Positions 46,731 to 55,473 of a DNA stretch of 64,000 nt are shown here, in pieces. Origin of the DNA: Paenibacillus spongiae. GTDB lineage: Bacteria; Bacillota; Bacilli; Paenibacillales; Paenibacillaceae. The notes below the pieces were generated by a model. The model was not told the origin of the DNA and ran no database searches. It was given only the letters and a program-made list of their open reading frames with translations. Numbering within the stretch: position 1 is the stretch's first letter; each line of letters begins with the position of its first letter. The position numbers were made by a program, and so were the translations under genes. Where the stretch lies: NCBI RefSeq assembly GCF_024734895.1, contig NZ_CP091430.1, positions 5,474,501 through 5,538,500 on the forward strand, read 5' to 3'.

Positions 46731-48248
46731 TCACGTTGCTGTACCCGTCACATGCAGAGCAGCCCTCTCGATCCGATTCACGCCCTCCTCAATCTGAGCC
46801 TCTGTCAAATGGGCAAACCCGAATAGCGCACTTGCAGCAGCTTCGCCATTCTTATCGAGCCAGTATCGCCCGCCATCCGTCCAGCTGACGCCGGCCGCTT
46901 GACAGGCGGATTTAAGCCGTTCATATTCCGCCCGTTCGCCCCGCCAGGTCGCATACATATGCAGGCCCGCGTCGGTTCCGGCGAAATGAAACCAACGTTC
47001 GAGCTTTCTGCCCGCTGTCTCGCGCAAACAGATTCGTCTGCGGCCGCAAATTCGGCGCATCCGGCGCATATGCCGTTCATACCCTCCTCCGGAGATAAAG
47101 GCTGCGAGCGCCCGCTGCCCGGTCAGTCCGGACGGTACAGGCTCGAATAGCAGCTTGGCGCGCCGAAACAGATCGGTTAATGCTTCCGGCAGCAGTGCAT
47201 AGCCAATTCTGAGCTCCCCGAGCATCGTCTTGGAGAAGGTGCCGATATAGACAACCCGATCCTCGCGATCCAGCGCCTTCAACGGCTCAACCGGCCGTCC
47301 GCCCCAGCGGAATGTGCTGTCGTAATCGTCTTCGATAATGACGGCTCCTCTGCGATTCGCCCATTCCAGTAGCGCTTTACGGCGTTCGGCGGACAGGACG
47401 GCCCCGGTCGGAAACTGTCTCGTCGGCGTGACAAATAGCAGCTTCGCCGGCCAATCCGCCGGGATGATCCCCCGGTCGTCAACCTTCGCGGCGATGATAT
47501 GCCCGCCTGCTGCCCGAACTGCTCTGGCAATGCCCGGATACGTTGGGTTCTCAAGTACAACCGCGTCTCCTGGCGAAACAAGCAGCATGGCAAGCAGAGC
47601 GATGGCCTGCATCGAGCCATTGGTTAGGACGAGCCTCGAAGCATCTGCGTGAATGCCTCGTTCACGTATAAGCTCACGCGCGATCGCTTCGCTTAAGGGG
47701 GGACAGCCTTCTCCTTCTCCGGCCGCCGTTCCCGCCTGAGGATTGACCGTCTCCCTTATTTCGGCATACATCACTTTCTTCCATTCTTCTGCGGGAAACA
47801 GCCCGGGAGCTAGGGATGTAATTTCAAAGTCGATTGCTTTCATCCCTTGCCCAGGTTTAGGTGGACTTTCCACTATAGCCATTCTTGTCCCAGCTTCGTC
47901 CGCTGCCGATGTGATCGGCATGAGACGCTTCGCCCATTCCGACACTGCAATGTCAGCCTGTCTGCCGAGGTCGCCAATCCTTGAGGATCCTTGGGCAGAA
48001 TCGTAAGCCGCGAAGGTCCCGCTGCCGGATTCCATCCGCACATAGCTTTCCGCATACAGCATATCGTAGACTTGATTCACGACGCCGCGGGAAACTTCGC
48101 ACATCTCCGCAAGCTTACGGCTTGGAGGCAGCCGCGTCCCGGCAGGGAGCCCCCCACTCACGATTTCCTCCCGCAGCGAACGATACAAGGCTTCAGTCTT
48201 CTTGCCGTGCTCTTCATAATACCGGTTATAGGCCAGAATCAAATTCAT
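46731..48248 (-). CDS. MocR-type (GntR plus aminotransferase) transcriptional regulator
   Basis: 505 residues. A winged helix of the GntR kind at about 15-85 (LYRSLREEIVSGGLPAGTRLPPSRKLAE, GVVNQVYDML) is joined to a fold-type-I aminotransferase domain. Landmarks of the second part are LTNGSMQAIAL, ENPTYPG, EDDYDSTFRW and the PLP lysine in GTFSKTMLGELRIGY. MocR regulators bind PLP and often control PLP or GABA genes, but the usual divergent partner (pdxS/pdxT, gabT) is absent here. It faces psd tail to tail and lies downstream of an AraC gene on the same strand. Target unknown. Confidence 0.9.
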   Translation of the reverse strand: MNLILAYNRYYEEHGKKTEALYRSLREEIVSGGLPAGTRLPPSRKLAEMCEVSRGVVNQVYDMLYAESYVRMESGSGTFAAYDSAQGSSRIGDLGRQADIAVSEWAKRLMPITSAADEAGTRMAIVESPPKPGQGMKAIDFEITSLAPGLFPAEEWKKVMYAEIRETVNPQAGTAAGEGEGCPPLSEAIARELIRERGIHADASRLVLTNGSMQAIALLAMLLVSPGDAVVLENPTYPGIARAVRAAGGHIIAAKVDDRGIIPADWPAKLLFVTPTRQFPTGAVLSAERRKALLEWANRRGAVIIEDDYDSTFRWGGRPVEPLKALDREDRVVYIGTFSKTMLGELRIGYALLPEALTDLFRRAKLLFEPVPSGLTGQRALAAFISGGGYERHMRRMRRICGRRRICLRETAGRKLERWFHFAGTDAGLHMYATWRGERAEYERLKSACQAAGVSWTDGGRYWLDKNGEAAASALFGFAHLTEAQIEEGVNRIERAALHVTGTAT

Positions 48249-48474
48249 CTGTCTTCACCATCCGTGAACTGGAAATTTATCATTGTGCTGGTATCGCAGG
48301 CCGGTCAGAATGCTCCATCCAATCGCTGCCGCTTTCGATTCTCCTTGAAAAAAAGCCCGCCGGGCAAGCCGTTCATAACGGATTTGCCCAATGCGGACTT
48401 CAACACGGTTAATCGGCCAGCAAGGCGGAGTTCTCTTTCGCAATTCACCATGCTTCAGCAACCGCATAACCGCT

Positions 48475-49260
48475 CTATCGTATTTCTGAAGGACTCTTGC
48501 CCGTATACTGCTTGAATTGGCGGCTGAAGAAGAAGATATCGCGGTATCCCAGCGCATCGGCCACCTCGGTCACATTCATTCCTGCATGCATGAGCAGATG
48601 CTGCGCCCGTTCAATTCGGGTTCGGATCATATACGATTGAACCGAAAGCCCGATCAGCTCCTTGAACTTAATAGAGAAATATCGGGGTGAGAGCTGCGCC
48701 CGCATCGCCAAATCTTCTACACGATGCGCTTTACCGGGATTCTGGCGAATATAATTGGCGATTTCGTGAATGGCTTCGGTAAGCTGATTGCTGGACTTTC
48801 GCTCCACCGGACTCTCGCTATCATCCCGCAGCAGATGGATGATCAGCTGCTTCAGGATCAGCTGCGCTTCCTCTTCGGCAGCGTACGTCTTGACCAGAAA
48901 CAGCCTGACATACCGGGACAGCAGATGTTCAAAGTCGATCGTATCGTTCAATATCCGATAAGGCTGCGGAATAAGATCCACCGGTCCCTTAACGTCAAAA
49001 TGAATATACGTCAGCACGAGCGGTTTTTGCGGATTATGCGTTGCGCTTGTATGGTCTCCCGGCCGGAAGAGAAAGCAGCTTCCCTTCCCGACGGAGAAGG
49101 ATTCGCCGTTCAGCTCCACGTTGCCTTCGCCGCTCCACACATAGAATAAATCGAAATTGGCCAGCGGCTTCTCGCGCTTCTGCCATTTCCAGCCCGGTTC
49201 GCAGACAATCTTGGCGAAATACGACAGCAGGACATAGGATGAAGATGGTAGATGAAGCAT
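48475..49260 (-). CDS. AraC-family transcriptional regulator
   Basis: AraC regulator with 261 residues: a cupin-like sensory domain (about 30-100, with FDLFYVWSGEGNVELNGE) and a C-terminal double helix-turn-helix (RVEDLAMRAQLSPRYFSIKFKELIGLS and MNVTEVADALGYRDIFFFSRQFK). The ligand pocket suggests a sugar or similar small molecule. It is divergent from the aminotransferase gene at 49511, which it may regulate. The frame shown ends after PSEIR without the usual FR tail, so a short C-terminus is normal here. Confidence 0.9.
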   Translation of the reverse strand: MLHLPSSSYVLLSYFAKIVCEPGWKWQKREKPLANFDLFYVWSGEGNVELNGESFSVGKGSCFLFRPGDHTSATHNPQKPLVLTYIHFDVKGPVDLIPQPYRILNDTIDFEHLLSRYVRLFLVKTYAAEEEAQLILKQLIIHLLRDDSESPVERKSSNQLTEAIHEIANYIRQNPGKAHRVEDLAMRAQLSPRYFSIKFKELIGLSVQSYMIRTRIERAQHLLMHAGMNVTEVADALGYRDIFFFSRQFKQYTGKSPSEIR

Positions 49261-49510
49261 GGCAGCGATACCTCCTATCGCAAGTTAACGCTATTGAAAC
49301 AGCTGTTTTCCTCACTGTCTCTGTCGTTGTCATCATACACCGCCGATTGCTCGTTCGCAAGCAGCTATCCTTAAGGTCCGGCCGCAATCCATATAATTCG
49401 TCGAAGACATGGTCTTCTCCTCGCAATAAATGATATAATAATCCCTACATGGTTTCGCCCTTCGAAACCCGAATAGATCAATGAATTATTGGAAGGATGG
49501 ATTGAGGTCT

Positions 49511-50812
49511 ATGAACCCACTTGCCCAGCAGCTGAACACGACCATCGAGCAAGAAAATGCACATGTCTATGCGATGCTGTCCAATCTCGGCAAAGCGATT
49601 TATTTTCCGAAAGTAGGCATTCTGAGCCAATCGGCAGAGGCGAAGACGAAGGCGAAGAAATTCAACGCCACCATCGGTATCGCCCTTGAAGACGGACAGC
49701 CGATGCACCTGAAAGTCATTCAAGACACATTGTCCGCGTACAATCCGAAGGACATTTATGAATATGCCCCTCCTGCAGGCAAACCGGAGCTGCGTGCCGC
49801 ATGGCGCGCCAAGATGCTGAAGGAAAACCCTTCTCTGGAAGGCGTCTCCTATGGAAATCCGATCGTCACCAACGCGCTGACGCATGGTCTTAGCATCGTA
49901 GCCGATCTGTTCGCGGATTCCGGCGACGCTGTGATCTATCCGGACAAGAACTGGGAAAACTATGAACTGACCTTCGGTATCCGCCGCGGTGCCGAAGTCG
50001 TGGAATATCCGCTCTACAACGACGACATGCGCTTCAACAGCGCGGGTCTTCGCGAAGCGCTTCTAGCCCGGAAAGGCAAAGGCAAAGCGATTGTACTGCT
50101 TAACTTCCCGAACAATCCGACGGGATACACGCCCGGGCCTCAGGAAGGCGATGAGATTGTTGCCGCCATACGCGATGCTGCGGAAGCCGGCGTGAATGTC
50201 GTTGCCGTAACGGACGATGCCTACTTCGGCCTGTTCTTCGAGGATTCGCTTCAAGAATCGCTGTTTGGGAAGCTTGCCCGCGTCCACCCCCGCGTGCTGG
50301 CCATCAAAGTGGACGGCGCTACGAAAGAAGAGTATGTATGGGGCTTCCGTGTCGGCTTCATCACCTACGCCGGTCAATCCGACGCCATGCTCAGCGCACT
50401 GGAGCAAAAGACGCTCGGCATCATCCGCGCTACGATTTCGAGCGGGCCGCACCCGTCCCAAACCTTCGTGCTGCGTGCGCTGCAATCGCCTGAATTCGAA
50501 GCGCAGAAGGCTGAGAAATTTAACATTATGAAAACCCGCGCCAACCGGGTTAAGGACCTGCTCGACAGCGGCCGGTATGGCGACGTCTGGTCGTATTATC
50601 CATTCAATTCCGGCTACTTCATGTGCCTGAAGCTGAATACGGTCGATGCGGAGACCGTCCGCCAGCGCCTGCTGGACGAATACGGCGTCGGTACGATTGC
50701 CCTGGGTGAAACCGACCTTCGCGTCGCGTTCTCCTGTATTGAGGAGCCTAATCTCGAAGAGCTCTTCGATACGATCTACAAGGCCGTGCAAGACGTTGCC
50801 GGCTCGAAATAA
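49511..50812 (+). CDS. PLP-dependent class I/II aminotransferase
   Basis: 433 residues from ATG 49511, which has GGAAGGA 15 and GAGG three bases ahead; an ATG at 49481 has no site. The fold-type-I pattern is complete: YAPPAGKPELRAAW, TNALTHGLSIVADLF, LLNFPNNPTGYTP (the NNPTGY element), VTDDAYFGLFF with the cofactor Asp, and DGATKEEYVWGFRVGF with the PLP lysine and the following Arg. These enzymes usually use aspartate or another amino acid; the specific substrate is not readable. It has its own terminator at 50831-50870. Divergent from the AraC gene. Confidence 0.88.
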   Translation: MNPLAQQLNTTIEQENAHVYAMLSNLGKAIYFPKVGILSQSAEAKTKAKKFNATIGIALEDGQPMHLKVIQDTLSAYNPKDIYEYAPPAGKPELRAAWRAKMLKENPSLEGVSYGNPIVTNALTHGLSIVADLFADSGDAVIYPDKNWENYELTFGIRRGAEVVEYPLYNDDMRFNSAGLREALLARKGKGKAIVLLNFPNNPTGYTPGPQEGDEIVAAIRDAAEAGVNVVAVTDDAYFGLFFEDSLQESLFGKLARVHPRVLAIKVDGATKEEYVWGFRVGFITYAGQSDAMLSALEQKTLGIIRATISSGPHPSQTFVLRALQSPEFEAQKAEKFNIMKTRANRVKDLLDSGRYGDVWSYYPFNSGYFMCLKLNTVDAETVRQRLLDEYGVGTIALGETDLRVAFSCIEEPNLEELFDTIYKAVQDVAGSK

Positions 50813-50830
50813 GCGCCTAGCGCATACGAA

Positions 50831-50870
50831 ACCCCCAGAAGGCATCTTGAATGCCTTCTGGGGGTTTTTT
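50831..50870 (+). terminator. Rho-independent terminator
   Basis: ACCCCCAGAAGGCAT and ATGCCTTCTGGGGGT form a 15-base stem followed by TTTTTT. Directly after the aminotransferase gene; it can also end minus-strand transcripts. Confidence 0.9.
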
Positions 50871-50893
50871 ATTTCGATAGGCTGTGCGTCAGC

Positions 50894-51298
50894 TTATGCT
50901 TTCGAGCGGAACAACAGATGATCCAGGGAATACTTCTGGCCGCCGCTTAATGCAAAAAGTACGGACATCGCCATAAGCGCCAGATCCAGCTCGTAGCCGG
51001 CCATTTGCGGATTGCCCAGGAAGCCTGCCGCGAATTTCACTTTGATCATCGCTCCCGCCATGACCAGAACGAATAATGCAGCAACGATGCGGGTGCCGAA
51101 GCCGACAATCATGGCCGCGCCTCCAACCAGCTCGATGACAGCGACAATATAGGCTGCGAAGCCGGGAATGCCAATGCTGTCAAACCAACCGGCAATATTG
51201 CCGATTCCGTCTTGAAATTTAGTCAAGCCATGTACAAAAAAAGTAATGCCCAGCACCAGGCGCACGATAAGCAAGCCCGCTTCCATTTGTTTCGTCAT
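50894..51298 (-). CDS. catD: DoxX-family membrane protein (CatD-like)
   Basis: 134 residues with four predicted membrane helices and DoxX marks: LLIVRLVLGITFFVHGLTKF at the start, GIPGFAAYIVAVIELVGGAAMIVGFGTRI in the middle and ALMAMSVLFALSGGQKYSLDH at the end. In Bacillus subtilis a DoxX protein, CatD (YfiD), is cotranscribed with the catechol dioxygenase CatE and both answer to quinones. Here the same pairing occurs with the order reversed. ATG 51298 follows GGGGAGAG. The symbol is by context and should be read as 'CatD-like'. Confidence 0.75.
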   Translation of the reverse strand: MTKQMEAGLLIVRLVLGITFFVHGLTKFQDGIGNIAGWFDSIGIPGFAAYIVAVIELVGGAAMIVGFGTRIVAALFVLVMAGAMIKVKFAAGFLGNPQMAGYELDLALMAMSVLFALSGGQKYSLDHLLFRSKA

Positions 51299-51434
51299 TG
51301 TAAATCTCTCCCCATATCAGATAATAGAATGATGCGGTTTAAATCTTAAATTCTAACACTATAAGTAAAGCAAGAGCGGCATGAAGAGTGGAGCAGGAAG
51401 AATGACCAGTTTATATGCCCTACATTTGTTCAAC

Positions 51435-52310
51435 TTATATATCGCGTTCCTTCACTTTCAATCTGATTTCAATCCCCGAAGGATCCGTAACGAACCACGC
51501 CCCATCCCGCTCTCGGACATCCAAGTCAGCTTTCATCAACCGGTCCGTGATCGTATCCAATTCACCCTGATCGGGAACAACAATCGTATAATAGGCCACG
51601 CCTGTCCCGTTCGCCGGAACCGCCGGGGCGTTGGCGCCGGCCCATATGTTCAAGCCGATATGATGATGATAGCCGCCTGCAGATATAAACAGTGCACCCA
51701 TCTGCCGGATCTGATCAGCCGCAACGTCAAACCCTAACAGGTCGCAATAAAACGCCTTAGCCTTCCGCAAATCGCCCACGTGAAAATGAACATGCCCGAT
51801 CAATGTTCCCGAAGGAAGTCCCTCCGAGCTGCCGTCCTTTGCTTCTTGAAGCAGTCCGTCCCAATCGATCGGGTCGGACGTCATCTTGTAATGACCGTCG
51901 GCGTCGCGCTCCCAGTTTTCCCGCGGACGGTCGCGATAGATCTCGATCCCGTTCTGATCCGGATCGGTAATGTACAGCGCTTCACTCACGAGATGATCCG
52001 CCTGGCCAATATGAATGCCCGAATCCACGAGTCTGCGGAGCGCTATGCCAAGATCGCGCCGGGTTGGCAATAGGATGGCGAAATGATAAAGCCCGCTCAT
52101 CGATCTCCTGGGCACGATCACAGCATCAGGCACTTCCACCAGAATAAGAAGCGTACGCCGGCCATCGGCCGACAGCTCTGCACGGCCCTGCTGAACGGAC
52201 TTGATTTGGAAGCCCACCACATCCTGATAAAATCGAAGCGACCGCTCGAGATTGCTTACTTTTAATTGAAGCTCACCGAGCTCGATCTCGGGATGTAACG
52301 TGTAAGCCAT
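51435..52310 (-). CDS. catE: VOC-family ring-cleaving dioxygenase (catechol-2,3-dioxygenase CatE-like)
   Basis: 291 residues with two vicinal-oxygen-chelate modules: ELGELQLKVSNLERSLRFYQDVVGFQ at the N-terminus and IGHVHFHVGDLRKAKAFYCDLLGF in the second half. The metal ligands expected for type-I extradiol enzymes fit H in GHVHFH, H in GYHHHIGLNI and E in SGIEIRLK. CatE cleaves catechols that arise from quinone stress. ATG 52310 is preferred since AAAGGTGG precedes it. It lies upstream of the DoxX gene on the same strand and divergent from an HxlR regulator, matching the catDE-catR system. The substrate is inferred from context. Confidence 0.82.
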   Translation of the reverse strand: MAYTLHPEIELGELQLKVSNLERSLRFYQDVVGFQIKSVQQGRAELSADGRRTLLILVEVPDAVIVPRRSMSGLYHFAILLPTRRDLGIALRRLVDSGIHIGQADHLVSEALYITDPDQNGIEIYRDRPRENWERDADGHYKMTSDPIDWDGLLQEAKDGSSEGLPSGTLIGHVHFHVGDLRKAKAFYCDLLGFDVAADQIRQMGALFISAGGYHHHIGLNIWAGANAPAVPANGTGVAYYTIVVPDQGELDTITDRLMKADLDVRERDGAWFVTDPSGIEIRLKVKERDI

Positions 52311-52352
52311 CAATTCTACCACCTTTCTATTTATTTAATTACTTTTCGTAAC

Positions 52353-52366
52353 TTAATATATATTAA
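52353..52366. promoter_or_regulatory. 14-base palindrome in the catE-like/HxlR intergenic region
   Basis: TTAATATATATTAA is a perfect palindrome in the divergent spacer. A second, spaced pair ACGTCAA/TTGACGT flanks the region downstream. Either could bind the HxlR-type regulator. No direct evidence. Confidence 0.4.
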
Positions 52367-52451
52367 TAATTATAGAACGTCAAGTATGTTATATTATCTT
52401 TGTAAGTTATTGACGTATAAGCTATACTGTAGTTAGCGAGGTGATTAAGAG

Positions 52452-52784
52452 ATGGAACAGTTTTCATTATGTCCACGTGTCGAAAAGGGCATGCAGATTC
52501 TGAGCAAACGTTGGGCCATATTGATTATTTATCAGCTGCTTAGCGGTCCCCAGCGCTTCTGCACGATGGAATCGGCACTGCCCATAAGCGGTAGACTCTT
52601 ATCGGAGCGGTTGAAGGAGCTAGAGCTTGAAGGCATCGTACACCGCGAAGTATATCCGGAAACGCCTGTCCGTATCGAATACTCATTAACAGAAAAAGGA
52701 CATGCGCTTGAACCTGTCGTACGCGCGATGGAAACATGGTCCTCAGCATGGATCGAGCTGGACAATGAAGCGAAGAAAGCTTGA
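52452..52784 (+). CDS. catR: HxlR/DUF24-family regulator with conserved Cys7 (CatR/YodB-like)
   Basis: 110 residues, typical for HxlR winged-helix regulators: CPRVEKGMQILSKRWAILIIYQLL, GRLLSERLKELELEGIVHREVYPE and YSLTEKGHALEPV. Cys7 in FSLCPRV is at the position used by YodB and CatR to sense quinones and diamide by thiol chemistry. A second Cys (FCTMES) is near the recognition helix. It is divergent from the catE-like gene, so repression of catE/catD released by electrophiles is a well-supported guess. GAGGTGATTAAGAG precedes ATG 52452. Followed by a terminator. Confidence 0.83.
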   Translation: MEQFSLCPRVEKGMQILSKRWAILIIYQLLSGPQRFCTMESALPISGRLLSERLKELELEGIVHREVYPETPVRIEYSLTEKGHALEPVVRAMETWSSAWIELDNEAKKA

Positions 52785-52806
52785 TGCTCGCTATAACCTA
52801 TATGAA

Positions 52807-52853
52807 GGCGGCCCCTTGGAACAGATTCTTTGTTTTCGAGGGGCTGCTTTTTT
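52807..52853 (+). terminator. Rho-independent terminator
   Basis: GCGGCCCCTT and GAGGGGCTGC pair around an AT-rich loop, then TTTTTT. Closes the HxlR gene. Confidence 0.75.
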
Positions 52854-52934
52854 CATAACTACCTCACTTTACAAAGTAGTTTACCTTGTTATACAATGTA
52901 CTTGTTTTAGTCCGGTCATTGGAGTTGATAATTT

Positions 52935-53270
52935 ATGTTCGACAAAGAAAAGCTGAAGGGCTATATCGATCCCATTCTGCTTCGTCTGCTTGAGAAGGGT
53001 CCTTCCTACGGCTACGAGATGGCCAAGTCCGCCCGTGAACGTACAGCCGGGAGCTTCGAGCTGAAGGAGGCGACCTTATACTTATCCTTGAAAAGGCTGG
53101 AACAGAAAGGCTGGGTCGCTTCCTATTGGAGCAGCGAGGAATCCGGCGGCGGGAAGCGCAAGTACTACAAGCTCACGGAGGAGGGGCGGCTTGAGCTGAC
53201 AGCGAAGAAGCAGGAATGGATGGATGTCCGCAGCGTATTAGACGCTTTTTTGAAGGAGGAGAAGGAATGA
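52935..53270 (+). CDS. PadR-family transcriptional regulator
   Basis: 111 residues with the PadR winged helix: ILLRLLEKGPSYGYEMAKSARE, ELKEATLYLSLKRLEQKGWVASYW (recognition helix) and KYYKLTEEGRLEL. No large C-terminal domain, so it is the short PadR-s1 type that needs no known ligand. ATG 52935. The stop overlaps the next start as ATGA, and AAGGAGGAGAAGG at its 3' end serves as the partner's ribosome site. PadR regulators of this kind usually control the membrane gene beside them. Confidence 0.88.
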   Translation: MFDKEKLKGYIDPILLRLLEKGPSYGYEMAKSARERTAGSFELKEATLYLSLKRLEQKGWVASYWSSEESGGGKRKYYKLTEEGRLELTAKKQEWMDVRSVLDAFLKEEKE

Positions 53271-54154
53271 AGACAGATGGATTGAGCAGCTATGCCGAGA
53301 ATGAGCTCATCCGGTATTCGAATGGCATATGCAGCAGAATGAAGGGAACATCCGAGGAAGTGGAAGACTTTCGGGAGGAGATGCTTATTCACCTGCGCAC
53401 GAGCGTGATGGAGCTGCTCCATGAAGGGATGCCGGAAGAGGTAGCCGTTCGCTTGGCCTTGGAGCGATTCGGCGAGCCTTCCGATGTGGAGCAGGAATTG
53501 GCCCGACTCAACAAGCTTAAACGCGTATTTTCCAACAATATGCTCGTAGCCTCAATCACTTTGCTCATAACCGGCACCCTCTTGACTGCATTCGTTCCGC
53601 TATGGAATGAGATTTTACACTACCGGTCCGTAAAATCTGTCTTCGCGGAGGTGGATACTCATATGGGCAATAAGGATCACCCGATAACAGCTGAGATGGA
53701 AGCGGCTGTCGCCAAGCAGGTGAATCGCAAATGGGATATTCAGGCTGCGAATCTGGCCGTAATCGATAACGGCGAAGCGGTAAGCCGGATCGACTATGTG
53801 TATCCCGACTCTTATCGGGACGAGACCGTGAAGAACAACGGCTTCTCCTACAAGGAACGCTGGTTTGTCTATCATCCGAGCTCCGGTACGGCCGTGAAGA
53901 TTCCCGGTACGGATAAGTCTGTCTCAATTGAGCTGTCCTCTACCCTCTTATCGGATACCGCCTTCATGGCCGGCTTATCGCTGCTGTTCGGCTACTGGCT
54001 CCTGTTTGCGATATGGGGAAGCTTGAATGCTTATCACAGCAGGAATGGGCATCCGTTCTGGGTAGCGGCCTTCCTCCTGTTCAATGTATTCGGCTATTTG
54101 CTCTACCGCGTCCTCACCTCTAACCGATTGCAGCGCCGTCTCCGGACCGCCTAA
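53267..54154 (+). CDS. Permease-prefix-domain membrane protein, partner of PadR
   Basis: 295 residues. The first 90 are the 'permease prefix domain 1' pattern (SEEVEDFREEMLIHLRTSVMELLHEGMPEEVAVRLALERFG as phrases), followed by a membrane helix at about 100-120, an extracytoplasmic region of about 100 residues and two or three membrane helices near the C-terminus. The PadR-permease-prefix pairing is common in Bacilli, where the pair reacts to envelope stress; the exact stimulus is not known. The ATG at 53267 overlaps the padR stop. No transporter catalytic motif is visible. Confidence 0.78.
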   Translation: MKTDGLSSYAENELIRYSNGICSRMKGTSEEVEDFREEMLIHLRTSVMELLHEGMPEEVAVRLALERFGEPSDVEQELARLNKLKRVFSNNMLVASITLLITGTLLTAFVPLWNEILHYRSVKSVFAEVDTHMGNKDHPITAEMEAAVAKQVNRKWDIQAANLAVIDNGEAVSRIDYVYPDSYRDETVKNNGFSYKERWFVYHPSSGTAVKIPGTDKSVSIELSSTLLSDTAFMAGLSLLFGYWLLFAIWGSLNAYHSRNGHPFWVAAFLLFNVFGYLLYRVLTSNRLQRRLRTA

Positions 54155-54169
54155 GAAGCGCATACGATA

Positions 54170-54224
54170 AACGCCCGTCCCCCACCGCGAACGATTCGTT
54201 CGCATGGGGACGGGCGTCTCTCTT
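54170..54224. terminator. Terminator hairpin between convergent genes
   Basis: ACGCCCGTCCCC and GGGGACGGGCGT form a 12-base stem with an inner GCGAACGATTCGTTCGC stem. T-runs are short on both sides. Confidence 0.7.
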
Positions 54225-55473
54225 AATCCTCTTCCAAATCCGCAGTGAATTTCCGCTTCAGCCCTCCCGGCCTCATCCATAGAATATAGACGACGCCTAG
54301 GAGCGCACCCGTAATTGCGGCAGCGATATATCCCTGCCGTGGCAGCAGCAGAATAAGCGGCAGCCACAATACGGCGGCACATACGAGCGATGCTACCCGG
54401 TCGACCCGCAGAACGGCCTGCAGCCGCGACTGCTCCGGCAGCGGATACACATGCCGCCATACCGAATACCGGTGGGATTGCGTCAACGAACTAAGCTGCA
54501 GTCCGGTTAGCCACACGAACAACAAGTAGACCCCCGCTGTTCCCCAGCCTGACCAGAGCCCGGAATAGGCGGCGAGCCACCCGGACAACATGCCAAGCGC
54601 GGTTAACCGCAGCACGATCCCGCCGAGCTCCGTTCGCAGAAGCGTATGCGCGTAAAGATAGACAAACGTATTCTCATTGCGGTAAGTCAGCCGCCGTATG
54701 ATCCAGGTCAAATACCGCCGCGCGGACACCTGCGCCGATTCGGAAGGAACGTCCGTAAAGGCGCTGAAGAAGACCATGTACCTCCGCTTCGTCCGCGTTT
54801 CTTCACGAATGAGCGTCAACCAAGGAAACCTGTAGCTGTTCAATCGACCATACAGCAGCACCATAAGAGCCGCAGCTGCTGCGGTCAAGAGCGCGGCCAT
54901 CCAAGGCGCAGTCTGCAGCCAAGCCGCCAGGCACACCCCCGTCACCGCCCAGCGGAGCAGGCGCATACCGCGGCGGGCATGGGTCCAGGCCAGACGACGA
55001 TCCCGCCAGGCGCCTGCGGCATTCAGCAGCTTAAGCAAGACGACGACCACCAGCATCAGATACCATGGCAGCAGTCCCGGTCCTTGCACATATAGAAGCG
55101 AGAAAACCAGGAACACGATTGAAGCCAGAATAACGCCTGGAATTAGATTATACCGGAATGACCGCCTAATATATCGGTCCATCTCATTCTCGCGCGGCAT
55201 CAGGAACACGATATCCGCTTCGCTGAGCCAAGTCCGCATCGGGCTCCAGCAGATGAAAGGCAGCAGTAACAGCGTACCTACAAGCGTGTACGGAAAATCG
55301 GGCGGCACACGGTGAATAAACGACGTGTAGAAGCTTGCTCCGGTAAGAAACAGCAAGGCCGCAACAAGCGGTACACCGCTTTGGGCCATATAGCGCAGAT
55401 AGGGTGACGAATCCCGCCAGAACGCCTTTGCCCTTGCGCTCCAAATCGCATCAACCCCCATGCGGTCCACCAT
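54223..55473 (-). CDS. ecsB: EcsB-like ABC transporter permease
   Basis: 416 residues with about eight membrane helices and few polar loops. Examples are VPLVAALLFLTGASFYTSF, GTLLLLPFICW, VILASIVFLVFSLLYV and LMLVVVVLLKLLNAAG. The phrase EADIVFLMPRENEMDRYIRRS after the second helix pair is typical of EcsB. EcsAB in Bacillus affects protein secretion, sporulation and competence; the transported substrate is unknown, though peptides of lipoprotein processing are suggested. The start overlaps the ecsA stop by 23 bases. An internal ATG four codons on (55461) is possible. Confidence 0.85.
   Translation of the reverse strand: MVDRMGVDAIWSARAKAFWRDSSPYLRYMAQSGVPLVAALLFLTGASFYTSFIHRVPPDFPYTLVGTLLLLPFICWSPMRTWLSEADIVFLMPRENEMDRYIRRSFRYNLIPGVILASIVFLVFSLLYVQGPGLLPWYLMLVVVVLLKLLNAAGAWRDRRLAWTHARRGMRLLRWAVTGVCLAAWLQTAPWMAALLTAAAAALMVLLYGRLNSYRFPWLTLIREETRTKRRYMVFFSAFTDVPSESAQVSARRYLTWIIRRLTYRNENTFVYLYAHTLLRTELGGIVLRLTALGMLSGWLAAYSGLWSGWGTAGVYLLFVWLTGLQLSSLTQSHRYSVWRHVYPLPEQSRLQAVLRVDRVASLVCAAVLWLPLILLLPRQGYIAAAITGALLGVVYILWMRPGGLKRKFTADLEED

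Noticed and set aside
48255..48557. 100-residue minus-strand frame between MocR and AraC
   Set aside because: It overlaps the AraC gene, has no ribosome site and no family-like pattern; the region is treated as intergenic.
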